Assembly: GCF_018555685.1 (NCBI RefSeq)
Contig: NZ_JAFLWW010000001.1
Location: 1 to 64,000, forward strand
Origin: Aminobacter anthyllidis
Lineage (GTDB): Bacteria; Pseudomonadota; Alphaproteobacteria; Rhizobiales; Rhizobiaceae
Direction of reading: 5' to 3'
Length of the DNA: 64,000 nucleotides
Part shown: piece by piece, positions 57,163 to 64,000 of the stretch
How the letters are laid out: each line of letters starts with the position of its first letter
Position numbering within the stretch: position 1 is the stretch's first letter
The notes under the pieces: model-generated
The model's database searches: none
Told to the model about the DNA's origin: nothing
The model's input: the letters and a program-made list of their open reading frames with translations, nothing else
Translations under genes and position numbers: made by a program

Positions 57163-57414
57163 CTAGGTGGCCGAACCTACCAGCACGAAGTCGATTTTCG
57201 CACCGTTGTCGTGCTCGTCGATCGCTACCCGCTTGCCGGCAGCCAGTTGCGGAGGGATCGCGACGTCGCGCGGGATGGTATAGCTCTCGCCATTGGTGAG
57301 CGTGATGACGCGGACCGCGGGGTTGAACTTTGCAACGACGCCGTCGACCTCGGTGGCAAGAGCTGCGCCCGACATGAGCGCCAGGGCGGATGCGGCAAGG
57401 ATGAGCTTTCTCAT
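57163..57414 (-). CDS. Small secreted DUF1344-type protein, copy 1
   Basis: An 83-residue secreted protein. The signal peptide [20 protein letters not shown] is followed by a mature part of about 63 residues: DGVVAKFNPAVRVITLTNGE, SYTIPRDVAIPPQLAAGKRV and a final hydrophobic strand. The pattern (V-x-x-F-x-P-x-x-R-V-I-T-L, Y-T-I-P-R-D-V) matches DUF1344-type rhizobial proteins as I recall them and suggests a small beta-barrel. AGGAGAAG precedes the ATG. Copy 1 is the most divergent of four tandem paralogues: its tail reads EHDNGAKIDFVL instead of the DEGD-x-V motif. Function unknown. Confidence 0.85.
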   Translation of the reverse strand: MRKLILAASALALMSGAALATEVDGVVAKFNPAVRVITLTNGESYTIPRDVAIPPQLAAGKRVAIDEHDNGAKIDFVLVGSAT

Positions 57415-57636
57415 TTTACTTCTCCTATTGCTCTATGACCAAAGAGTGGATCCGGGAGGGAGATTCCAATTGCTTGGTGCGGAGAAGAAACGACCTGCCG
57501 TTAATTTGGTTCGGTAAACAACAAGCACAAATAGCTCACGCGTTTTTGCTGAAGTCACGGTGCCGCACCGTCTTGAATTTTCGGCCGCCTGGTCATCTTC
57601 AGGCCGGGGTTGGCAGCGGTCAGGCCGGGTGCGCAA

Positions 57637-57667
57637 AAGCCATGGACGCGGGGCGCGCCCATGGCTT
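57637..57667 (-). terminator. Terminator of DUF1344 copy 2 (minus strand)
   Basis: AAGCCATGG pairs with CCATGGCTT around a 13-nt loop, and TTTTG follows on the minus strand. The AAGCCATGG core recurs in the terminator of copy 3. Confidence 0.7.
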
Positions 57668-57690
57668 CAGGTCGTTTTGCCGTGGCGGCG

Positions 57691-57942
57691 TTACATCATC
57701 TGGGGGCCGGTCAACACATTGCGGATAACGTCGCCCTCGTCGTTGAAGAGGATCGAGATATTTTCGCCAACCTTGACCGACGGCAGGGCGACATCTCGCG
57801 GAATGGTGTAGCTGTCGCCGCCCTGGAGCGTGATGACGCGGGTGTCGGCGTTGAAGCGGGTGACGACGCCGTTGGCGTCCGAGGCGAGGGCCGAGCCGGA
57901 GAAGAGTGCGAATGCGGCCGCAGCAAAGATGAGCTTGTTCAT
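57691..57942 (-). CDS. Small secreted DUF1344-type protein, copy 2
   Basis: An 83-residue secreted protein of the same family. Signal peptide MNKLIFAAAAFALFSGSALA; mature part DANGVVTRFNADTRVITLQG, SYTIPRDVALPSVKVGENI and SILFNDEGDVIRNVLTG. The NDEGD motif is shared with copies 3 and 4. GGAGAACGACC precedes the ATG. It has its own hairpin terminator downstream and about 270 bp of non-coding DNA on either side, so it is its own transcription unit. Confidence 0.86.
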   Translation of the reverse strand: MNKLIFAAAAFALFSGSALASDANGVVTRFNADTRVITLQGGDSYTIPRDVALPSVKVGENISILFNDEGDVIRNVLTGPQMM

Positions 57943-58159
57943 GGTCGTTCTCCTGATGGGGTTATGCGAGGTGCTGCTTCGTCGCGGGACACCTTGCTGA
58001 CACCATGAACTACGAACGCGGGCAGGCGCTTGTTACATCAGGACCGGTAAACTCAAGACACGTTTTGATCACACGATGTTGCCGCGCGGCGTTGAAACTA
58101 TGGTGGCGAACAGCCGTTCGCGCGGGCTGCGGCTATCGTGTCGGGCATGCTTTGGAATC

Positions 58160-58194
58160 AAAAAAGCCATGGGTGGGAGGACCCATGGCTTTTG
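58160..58194 (-). terminator. Terminator of DUF1344 copy 3 (minus strand)
   Basis: AAAAGCCATGGGT pairs perfectly with ACCCATGGCTTTT around an 8-nt loop, with further T residues on the minus strand. A strong intrinsic terminator 51 bp after the stop codon. Confidence 0.88.
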
Positions 58195-58245
58195 CTGAGG
58201 TTGAGGCTGGCTTGGGGTAAGTCAGGCCTTCAACGAAGTTCCGCC

Positions 58246-58482
58246 TTAGCGGAGAACGGCATTGACCTTGTCGCCTTCGCCGTTGAGCTGGATCGATACC
58301 TTTTCGCCGGTCTGGAGCGCCGGGATGGCAACGTCGCGCGGAACGGTGTAGCTCTGGCCGCTTTCGAGCGTGATGACGCGCGCGCCTTCATTATACGCAG
58401 CAACAACGCCATTGGTGGACGAAGCAAATGCGGCACCTGACATCAGGGCGATAGCCGAAGCGGCGAGGATGATCTTCTTCAT
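58246..58482 (-). CDS. Small secreted DUF1344-type protein, copy 3
   Basis: A 78-residue secreted protein with signal peptide MKKIILAASAIALMSGAAFA and mature part STNGVVAAYNEGARVITLES, SYTVPRDVAIPALQTGEKVS and IQLNGEGDKVNAVLR. It differs from copy 4 at about 15 of 78 positions by my count, mostly in one patch after GVVA. AAGGAA lies 7 nt before the ATG. Its upstream region is duplicated in front of copy 4, so the two arose from a duplication of the whole transcription unit. Confidence 0.88.
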   Translation of the reverse strand: MKKIILAASAIALMSGAAFASSTNGVVAAYNEGARVITLESGQSYTVPRDVAIPALQTGEKVSIQLNGEGDKVNAVLR

Positions 58483-58551
58483 TGTTTTATTCCTTTCAAT
58501 GTTCGGTAGCGGATCGACGATTGTTGTTTTGTCGTTTCGCTTACCTCAAAC

Positions 58552-58567
58552 AGATAGGCGCCTATCT
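58552..58567. promoter_or_regulatory. 16-bp perfect palindrome upstream of DUF1344 copy 3
   Basis: AGATAGGCGCCTATCT is fully self-complementary. It lies 70 bp upstream of the copy 3 start, at exactly the same distance as its counterpart before copy 4. It is a candidate operator. Confidence 0.6.
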
Positions 58568-58590
58568 TTCCAATTTCCATAGGCTGGACA

Positions 58591-58616
58591 GTCACTCTGA
58601 GTCACAAAGCAGTCAC
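58591..58616. promoter_or_regulatory. Triple GTCAC direct repeat upstream of DUF1344 copy 3
   Basis: GTCAC occurs at 58591, 58601 and 58612 (GTGAC when read in gene direction), spaced 10 and 11 bp, so all lie on one DNA face. Such phased direct repeats are typical of sites for OmpR-family response regulators. The regulator is unknown. Confidence 0.55.
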
Positions 58617-58919
58617 GCCGAGTTGAGCCGGCAAATGGTGCCGGGCCGTTCACAAATCGGCGCTGTTGTGCGCAAGGAGCCTTAGCTTGACGGCGAGTCT
58701 GCTCGCTACAGCCGGGCCGGCGGTGGGCGAGAGCAATCCAATCGTGTGTGGATGATGGGATGGCATCGTAGAGCCGTGCAGGATGGAGCGCATGCATGCG
58801 GATGCAAGCTTGCTGCGCGATCGTCTGGTGGCAGCGGCTCGCAGCTTGGGCAACGGCCGAGACGCTAGGCGCCTGGTGCGGCCATGACGCGGACGGCCTT
58901 GCCTTCCGCATGGCAAACG

Positions 58920-58955
58920 AAAAAAGCCACGGGTGGGAGGGCCCGTGGCTTTTTC
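58920..58955 (-). terminator. Terminator of DUF1344 copy 4 (minus strand)
   Basis: AAAAAGCCACGGG pairs with CCCGTGGCTTTTT around an 8-nt GGTGGGAG-like loop, nearly the same as the copy 3 terminator. It lies 40 bp after the stop codon. Confidence 0.88.
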
Positions 58956-58994
58956 GGAGATATTGGTAGTTTAAAGGATGGTGTCAGGTTCCGC

Positions 58995-59231
58995 TTAGCG
59001 GAGAACGCCCTGGACCTTGTCGCCTTCGTCGTTGAGCTGGATCGATACCTTCTCGCCGGTCTGGATCGACGGAATAGCAACGTCACGCGGAACCGAGTAG
59101 CTCTGGCCGCTTTCGAGCGTAATGACGCGAACTGCGGGGTCGAACTTGGCAACAACACCATCGGCTGACGAAGCAAATGCTGCACCAGACATCAGGGTGA
59201 TTGCCGAAGCTGCGAGGATGATCTTCTTCAT
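58995..59231 (-). CDS. Small secreted DUF1344-type protein, copy 4
   Basis: A 78-residue secreted protein with signal peptide MKKIILAASAITLMSGAAFA and mature part SADGVVAKFDPAVRVITLES, SYSVPRDVAIPSIQTGEKVS and IQLNDEGDKVQGVLR. The frame is open upstream to 59354, but that part is the duplicated promoter region, so MKKII at 59231 is the start, with AAAGGA upstream. Its KFDPAVRVITL segment is closer to copy 1 than to copy 3, which hints at gene conversion or separate loss of resemblance among copies. Function unknown. Confidence 0.88.
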   Translation of the reverse strand: MKKIILAASAITLMSGAAFASSADGVVAKFDPAVRVITLESGQSYSVPRDVAIPSIQTGEKVSIQLNDEGDKVQGVLR

Positions 59232-59300
59232 GGGGGTAGTCCTTTCATTTTTCGGTAGCGAGGCGGCGGTTATTGTTTTGTCGTCTCGCTGACCACTGTG

Positions 59301-59365
59301 AGATAGGCGCCTACCTTTCCGATTGCCATAGGCGGATCGGTCACTCTGATTCACAAAGCGGTCAC
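59301..59365. promoter_or_regulatory. Duplicated operator-like region upstream of DUF1344 copy 4
   Basis: The palindrome AGATAGGCGCCTACCT (59301-59316) has one mismatch. GTCAC, TTCAC and GTCAC lie at 59340, 59350 and 59361 with the same 10/11-bp spacing as before copy 3. Both elements keep exactly the same distances to the start codon (70 and 109 bp) as in copy 3. A short CCGGCA/TGCCGG hairpin follows in both. Confidence 0.55.
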
Positions 59366-59445
59366 GCTGAGTTGAGCCGGCAAACCGGTGCCGGACCGTT
59401 CACAAAACGGGAGTCTTGTGCGCAACGGCCACAGCCGAGCGCGAG

Positions 59446-60684
59446 TCAGGCGGCGTGCAAGGCCAGGGCGCGCTGGTGGCGGGCCTCGAGGGCGATAGAG
59501 CCCCAGATCAGGCCGAGCAGCAGGTAGAAGTGGCGCCAGTGGTCGGTGTCGATGACCGTGCCGAGAGCGATATGGCCGAGGAAAACGACGTAGGCCGACA
59601 GCAGATAGGGCTGCCAGGGCCGGTTGCGCAGCAGGATGCGGAACCCGGCCGCGATGGTCCATACGATCAGCGTCAGGTAGCTGGCAAAGCCGAGCCAGCC
59701 ATAGTCCATCAGCGTCTTGAGCCAGATGTTGTGCGTGTCCTCGCCGTAGATCTGGCCGAACACCAGCGGCCCGATACCGAATGGTTTCTCCGTCGCCAGA
59801 AGGAAGCCGATGGCATAACGGGCGAAGCGGCCAAGGCGCGCGCCGTCGTAATCCTGGACGAGCTGGGCGCGCGTGGTGAACAGCTCGGCGATGCTGGGGA
59901 TTTGCAAGACGACCAGCAGCGCCACGGTCAACAGCGCGATGGCTGCGATACTCATCACCACGATGCGTAGCCGAAACCTGCCGCTGTCGCTTTGCAGGAA
60001 CAAGAAGCCGGTGAGCAGGATCGCGGAGGCGCCGAACAGGCCCCAGGCACCGCGCGAGAACGACAGGAAGATGCCGCCGGTGACGATGAGCAGCGGCACC
60101 GCATAGATCGCCATCTTGAGCGGATTGCCGGTCAGCACGCGGTAGAGCAGGTAGATGCCAGGCAGGGTGAGGTATGGTCCGAACACGTTCGGATCCTGGA
60201 ACGCACCGGCGGCACGGCCGAATTTGGTGAACATCTCGGCGCCGGGCACCGCTCCGAAATAGCCAAGGATGCCGAGCACGGAGGTAAAGACCGCGGATGT
60301 CACCCAGGCCAGGAAGATGACCCGGAACAATCTGGGGTCGGCCTCGGTGACAGCGGCAAAGAAGATCGCGGTGAAGCCGAGAAACAGCGACACCGCGAGA
60401 TAGAGCGGGGTATTCATCAGGTCCGCCATCTGCGTCATCGCAATCATGCCGCCGATGTTGAACGTCACGATCAGAACGACCAGCGGGGTGATGGCGCGCG
60501 AGATGCGCAGCCCGAAGAGCGACCACACCGCGATCAGCCCGGCCATGTAGAGCTCGTAAGGCGCTGGCTCGCGGATGACGAAGCCCGACAGCAAGACGCC
60601 CAGCGCGATGGCGCCGGTGGAGATGAGCCCGATCAGCTTGGCGTTGATCGCGGCTGGCGGCAGATCATAGGTGATCGCGCTCAA
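59446..60684 (-). CDS. O-antigen ligase/polymerase-family membrane protein
   Basis: A 412-residue polytopic inner-membrane protein of the WaaL/Wzy family, which joins or polymerises polysaccharide units on the periplasmic side. About 11-12 helices are visible, for example IGLISTGAIALGVLLSGFVI and LYLAVSLFLGFTAIFFAAV. A large periplasmic loop holds the conserved THNIWLKTLMDYGWLGF near residue 335, the family's signature His. AFQDPNVFGPYLTLPGIYLL and SFSRGAWGLFGASAI are also typical. Its ATG overlaps the stop of the preceding sugar-transferase gene by 4 bp. In this context it is more likely an exopolysaccharide polymerase than an LPS ligase. Confidence 0.87.
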   Translation of the reverse strand: MSAITYDLPPAAINAKLIGLISTGAIALGVLLSGFVIREPAPYELYMAGLIAVWSLFGLRISRAITPLVVLIVTFNIGGMIAMTQMADLMNTPLYLAVSLFLGFTAIFFAAVTEADPRLFRVIFLAWVTSAVFTSVLGILGYFGAVPGAEMFTKFGRAAGAFQDPNVFGPYLTLPGIYLLYRVLTGNPLKMAIYAVPLLIVTGGIFLSFSRGAWGLFGASAILLTGFLFLQSDSGRFRLRIVVMSIAAIALLTVALLVVLQIPSIAELFTTRAQLVQDYDGARLGRFARYAIGFLLATEKPFGIGPLVFGQIYGEDTHNIWLKTLMDYGWLGFASYLTLIVWTIAAGFRILLRNRPWQPYLLSAYVVFLGHIALGTVIDTDHWRHFYLLLGLIWGSIALEARHQRALALHAA

Positions 60685-62216
60685 TAGGCGTTTTCCGTGT
60701 CGAGCAAGCGGATCGGCGTCAGGAACAGGATCTTGATGTCGAACCAGAGAGACCAGTTTTCGATGTAGTAGAGGTCGAACTCAGTGCGCTTGCGGATTTT
60801 CTCGTCGGTGTCCATCTCGCCGCGCCAGCCATTGATCTGGGCCCAGCCGGTGACACCTGGCTTGACCTTGTGGCGGGCGAAATAGCCGTCGACCACTTCA
60901 TTGTAGAGCAGGTTGTGCGATTGCGCGGCGATCGCATGCGGGCGAGGGCCGACCAGCGACAGGCTGCCGAACAACGAATTGAAGAATTGCGGCAGCTCGT
61001 CGATTGAGGTCTTGCGGATGATGCGGCCGACGCGGGTGACGCGCGGATCGTTCTTGGTCACGGTCTTTTTCGCCGAGGGGTCCGACAGCTCGGTGAACAT
61101 CGAGCGGAACTTGTACACCTCGATGACCTCGTTGTTGAAGCCGTGGCGTTTCTGCTTGAACAGCACCGGTCCCTTGCTGTCTAGCTTGATGGCGATCGCC
61201 GTCGCCAGCATCACAGGCGAAAAGACAATGATGCCGAGCAGGCTGAAGAGGATGTCGAAGGCCCGCTTGGCGACCGAATCCCAGTCGTTGATCGGCTTGT
61301 CGAAGATGTCGAGCATCGGCACGGCGCCGATGTAAGAGTAGGAGCGCGGCCGGAACTGCAGCTGGTTGGAATGTGCCGACAGCCGGATGTCGACGGGCAG
61401 CACCCACAGCTTCTTGAGCAGCTGCAGTACCCGGGTCTCCGCCGTCAGCGGCAACGATACGATCAGCATGTCGATGCGCGCGATACGCGCGAATTCCAGC
61501 AATTCGGAGACGGTGCCGAGCTTGGGATAGCCGGCGACGATCGGCGGCGAGCGCTTGTCGTCGCGGTCGTCGAAGATGCCGCAGATGCGGATGTCGTTGT
61601 AGGGCTGCTGCTCGATGGAGCGGATCAGCACTTCGGCGGCCTTGCCGCCGCCGACGATGACCGCCCGGCGTTCCATGCGCCCGTTGCGGGCCCAGCGCCG
61701 GATGACGCGCGCCATGATCAGGCGCTGGCAAACCAGCAGCGCCAGCCCGATGACGAACCAGCCGCCGAACAGCAGTCGGGAAAATTCAGCCGAAACCTTC
61801 ATGAAGAAGGCAGTGACCGCCATCAGGGCGAAGGTGGTCGCCCAGCTAAGGGCCATCCGTCCCAGCGAGACGCCCGGCCGCATCAGCGATTGCAGCTGGT
61901 AGCAGTCCATGATTTCGAAAAAGACGATCGCAGCCACGGAGGCGGCCAGGATGACGAGCGGGTATTGCCACCCCAGATGGCCCAGGAAACCGACGTGATA
62001 AGCGTAGAGAACCAGGCCCGTGGCGAACAGCAGGGCGAACTCGGTGAGCCGCAAGATGCCGCTGACCATGACCGGAGACATGGTGTCGCGACGATACTGC
62101 GCTGCCACCTCTTGCGCGACACTGCTCAGCTTGGCCTTGTCGGACGCCTTGCTGTCGCCGCCAGCCGCCTTGATGGCTTCCGGGGTGAAGCGGCGCTTAG
62201 GGTCGAAATTGTTCAT
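60681..62216 (-). CDS. Undecaprenyl-phosphate sugar-1-phosphate transferase (WcaJ/WbaP type)
   Basis: A 511-residue initiating enzyme that places the first hexose-1-phosphate on the undecaprenyl carrier. The N-terminal part has four to five helices (LTEFALLFATGLVLYAYHVG, LGWQYPLVILAASVAAIVF). A CoA-binding-like domain follows with RAVIVGGGKAAEVLIRSIEQ. The catalytic C-terminal sugar-transferase domain starts KRAFDILFSLLGIIVFSPVM, with GPVLFKQKRHGFNNEVIEVY, RKTSIDELPQFFNSLFGSLS, VGPRPHAIAAQ and KPGVTGWAQINGWRGE. The C-terminus LLDTENAY matches the undecaprenyl-phosphate glucose phosphotransferase subgroup. Its stop overlaps the polymerase start; the 97-bp gap before it may hold a promoter. Confidence 0.93.
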   Translation of the reverse strand: MNNFDPKRRFTPEAIKAAGGDSKASDKAKLSSVAQEVAAQYRRDTMSPVMVSGILRLTEFALLFATGLVLYAYHVGFLGHLGWQYPLVILAASVAAIVFFEIMDCYQLQSLMRPGVSLGRMALSWATTFALMAVTAFFMKVSAEFSRLLFGGWFVIGLALLVCQRLIMARVIRRWARNGRMERRAVIVGGGKAAEVLIRSIEQQPYNDIRICGIFDDRDDKRSPPIVAGYPKLGTVSELLEFARIARIDMLIVSLPLTAETRVLQLLKKLWVLPVDIRLSAHSNQLQFRPRSYSYIGAVPMLDIFDKPINDWDSVAKRAFDILFSLLGIIVFSPVMLATAIAIKLDSKGPVLFKQKRHGFNNEVIEVYKFRSMFTELSDPSAKKTVTKNDPRVTRVGRIIRKTSIDELPQFFNSLFGSLSLVGPRPHAIAAQSHNLLYNEVVDGYFARHKVKPGVTGWAQINGWRGEMDTDEKIRKRTEFDLYYIENWSLWFDIKILFLTPIRLLDTENAY

Positions 62217-62313
62217 CGTTGTCGATCTGTTGGCTGGTCGCCCGTTTGCCAGATTGACATATCAAAGATGAGCTAAGAAACCCTTGAGCAAGAAAAATGC
62301 CTTCTAATGCTCT

Positions 62314-63465
62314 TCAGCGATGTCTCGCTGGCAGGGCGGAGAAATATGCTTTCTCGACTTCGCGGGCCATCACTTCCACGCCGAAACGTGCTTTCAGCTC
62401 AATGATATCAGGCATCGCTGCGGCATAGGCTGGAGGCGACTGGAATACCTCGACCATCTTTGCGCCTATTTCACCGGCGTCCGGGTTTACCAATGCAGGA
62501 GAGTGGGGTCCGAGAATTTCGGGGATGCCGCCAACGGTGGTTGCGATGATCGGCTTGCCGGCGGCAAGTGTCTCGAGAACGATGTAGGGCATGGCTTCGG
62601 CGCGCGACGGGACGACGACGAAACGGGCGAGGGCAAAAGCCTGGCGCGCCGGCATTGGCGCGAGGAAGCGAATTTTGCCGTCGAGTTCGAGCCGCTCGAC
62701 CTGCGCGTGGTAGCGCGGCAGGTCCTCGCCGTCGCCGACCATCACTGCGGTGATGTCCCGGTCGAGCTTCAGCCGCGCAGCGCTCACGGCGTCGATGAAC
62801 AGGTCGGGACCCTTCAGGTCGCGCATCATGCCGATATAGAGAAAGTCGGCTGCATCAGGCTGTGCTGCCACCGGCTCGAATTCCGCATCACGCAGTCCGT
62901 TGTAGACCAGGCTGTTGGGCACGCGCGGTTTGCCGACCTTGCGGATGAAGGTGCGGCGCTCGTAGTCGGAGACGAAAAGCAGGTGGTCGGTGAAGCGTTC
63001 CATCAGGCGTTCAAGTGCGAAGAACAGCTTTCCGGTCACCGTCTTTTCGTCATAGTGCAGGGAGCCGCCATGCGGCGAGTAGAGGCGGGCCACGCAATAC
63101 CTTGAAACCCGCAACAGTGAGCCGAACGCACGCGCATAGACACCACCTTTGGCGCCATGCCCGTGCAGCACGTCCGGCCGCAATTCCTTGATGATCTTGT
63201 ATGTGCGCCAGCCGGCCGCGATGTCTCCGGGCCCGACATGACGCTGCATTGATGTGCGCCTGATGCCAAGCGCCAGCATCGGCCGGATTGCCTCGAACAG
63301 GCGTTCTTCGTGCTCGCCGCCGGTGGTCGAGTCGCAAATGATGCCGACCTGATGGCCGGCAGCCACCTGGGCCTCCGTCAGGTCGCGCACATGCCTGAAG
63401 ATGCCGCCGACCGGCGACCTGAAGCAGTGGACGATCCTGAGCTGGCGGGGCGAGGTCTGCTGCAC
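62314..63465 (-). CDS. Glycosyltransferase family 4 protein
   Basis: A 383-residue GT-B fold enzyme. The N-terminal domain starts LRIVHCFRSPVGGIFRHVRD, with LRPDVLHGHGAKGGVYAR and LYSPHGG as acceptor-side loops. The C-terminal donor domain has DFLYIGMMRDLKGPDLFIDA, VVVPSRAEAMPYIVLETLAA and GGIPEILGP, including the E-x7-E motif (EAMPYIVLE). It likely adds a sugar to the lipid-linked repeat unit. It starts 6 bp after the export-protein gene stop, so the two are cotranscribed. The sugar specificity cannot be told. Confidence 0.9.
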   Translation of the reverse strand: MQQTSPRQLRIVHCFRSPVGGIFRHVRDLTEAQVAAGHQVGIICDSTTGGEHEERLFEAIRPMLALGIRRTSMQRHVGPGDIAAGWRTYKIIKELRPDVLHGHGAKGGVYARAFGSLLRVSRYCVARLYSPHGGSLHYDEKTVTGKLFFALERLMERFTDHLLFVSDYERRTFIRKVGKPRVPNSLVYNGLRDAEFEPVAAQPDAADFLYIGMMRDLKGPDLFIDAVSAARLKLDRDITAVMVGDGEDLPRYHAQVERLELDGKIRFLAPMPARQAFALARFVVVPSRAEAMPYIVLETLAAGKPIIATTVGGIPEILGPHSPALVNPDAGEIGAKMVEVFQSPPAYAAAMPDIIELKARFGVEVMAREVEKAYFSALPARHR

Positions 63466-63471
63466 GGCGGC

Positions 63472-64000
63472 TTAGAACAGCCGCTCGCGGACGTAGATCG
63501 TGTCGCCGGGTAACAGCGGGTCAGTCGTCAGCACGCGGCCGGTTATCACCTTGCCGTTGATATCGCGGGTGATGTCGACATTGCCCTGGTTGGCGCGGGC
63601 GCTGTAGCCACCGGCCATGGCCACGGCCTTCTGGACGGTCAGGCCGGGGACATATGAATATTGCCCGGCAGCACCCACTTCGCCCATGACGAAGATCGGC
63701 CGGTAGCGATCGACCTCGACCGAAACGTCGGGGTCGCGCAAATAGCCCTGGCGCAGCTTGGCGGCCAGCGCCTTTTCGACTTCCTGCGCGGTGGAACCGC
63801 GCGCCGGCACGCCGCCGACGAGCGGGAAGGAGATGTAGCCCGACTGGTCGACACTATAGGTGTTGGTCAGGCCTTCCTGCTCGAAGACGGTAACGCGTAT
63901 GCGGTCGCCGGCGCCGAGACGGTAGGGCTGGTCGAGTACCTCATGGAAGGCGGCAGGCGCGGGCCGATAGCTCGAGCAGCCGCTGACGACCAGCATGGCT
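63472..64000 (-). CDS. Polysaccharide export outer-membrane lipoprotein (Wza/ExoF-type), truncated by window
   Basis: At least 174 residues of a polysaccharide biosynthesis/export protein. The visible N-terminus MLVVSGCSSYRPAPAAF contains lipobox VSGC; the hydrophobic part of the signal is short, and the codon before this ATG is in frame (Ala), so the real start probably lies right of the window. The Poly_export domain reads YRLGAGDRIRVTVFEQEGLT, then VDQSGYISFPLVGGVPARG and KLRQGYLRDPDVSVEVDRYR. A SLBB domain follows (PIFVMGEVGAAGQYSYVPGL, TVQKAVAMAGGYS). It is short and lacks the C-terminal Wza helix. It forms the export channel for the polymer made by the genes that follow. Confidence 0.9.
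   Translation of the reverse strand, partial: AMLVVSGCSSYRPAPAAFHEVLDQPYRLGAGDRIRVTVFEQEGLTNTYSVDQSGYISFPLVGGVPARGSTAQEVEKALAAKLRQGYLRDPDVSVEVDRYRPIFVMGEVGAAGQYSYVPGLTVQKAVAMAGGYSARANQGNVDITRDINGKVITGRVLTTDPLLPGDTIYVRERLF

Overview
The window is GC-rich chromosomal DNA of an alphaproteobacterium. Gene order and families point to Rhizobiales, most likely the Phyllobacteriaceae (Mesorhizobium/Aminobacter-like). The evidence is the glyA-nrdR-ribD-ribE-ribH-nusB run, the DUF177-plsX-fabH-ihfA-merR run, an LdtR/L,D-transpeptidase pair, an arginyltransferase of the Bpt type, a CBP3-like ubiquinol-cytochrome c chaperone and a magnesium-type HemB. Species assignment is inference; no rRNA gene is present.

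Region 1-11.6 kb is the accessory part. It opens with the end of a peptide-type ABC ATPase gene. A decayed fragment, a GNAT acetyltransferase, a YfcE-like phosphodiesterase and SelO follow. Next is an AraC-type regulator divergent from a 1556-residue glycine-rich autotransporter. The region closes with a chimeric pseudogene made of the N-terminus of a phage-type integrase and a frameshifted CoA-transferase tail. This lies next to the 3' end of tRNA-Gln, as a worn-out integration scar would.

Region 11.8-35 kb is mostly housekeeping: YbhN-like membrane protein, Ppx/GppA phosphatase coupled to rlmE, guaB, rnd, aspS, parC, bpt, hemB and a 3-hydroxyisobutyryl-CoA hydrolase. Between them are MFS, DMT and AI-2E-type transporters and two GNAT/MAPEG-type small genes. 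A frameshifted M48 peptidase remnant sits before guaB.

Region 35-47.5 kb holds the cell-wall regulator LdtR with its likely target L,D-transpeptidase, separated by a long inverted repeat. The one-carbon/riboflavin/NusB run follows, with overlapping start/stop codons, and then a four-gene osmoprotectant importer in the same order as E. coli osmF-yehYXW. Cell-wall remodelling and compatible-solute uptake are both osmotic-stress functions.

Region 47.5-57 kb has an orphan glycosyltransferase, two genes whose start codons overlap head to head, a potassium-independent proton pyrophosphatase, BamE, the CBP3-like chaperone, the fatty-acid/phospholipid initiation genes plsX-fabH with ihfA and a MerR regulator, and tRNA-Pro.

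Region 57-59.4 kb is a tandem array of four small secreted DUF1344-type genes, each with its own terminator. The last two share a duplicated promoter region containing spaced GTCAC repeats and a 16-bp palindrome. Region 59.4-64 kb is the end of a polysaccharide cluster on the minus strand: export lipoprotein, glycosyltransferase, initiating sugar-phosphate transferase and O-antigen ligase/polymerase. No CRISPR array, intact IS element or complete prophage was seen.
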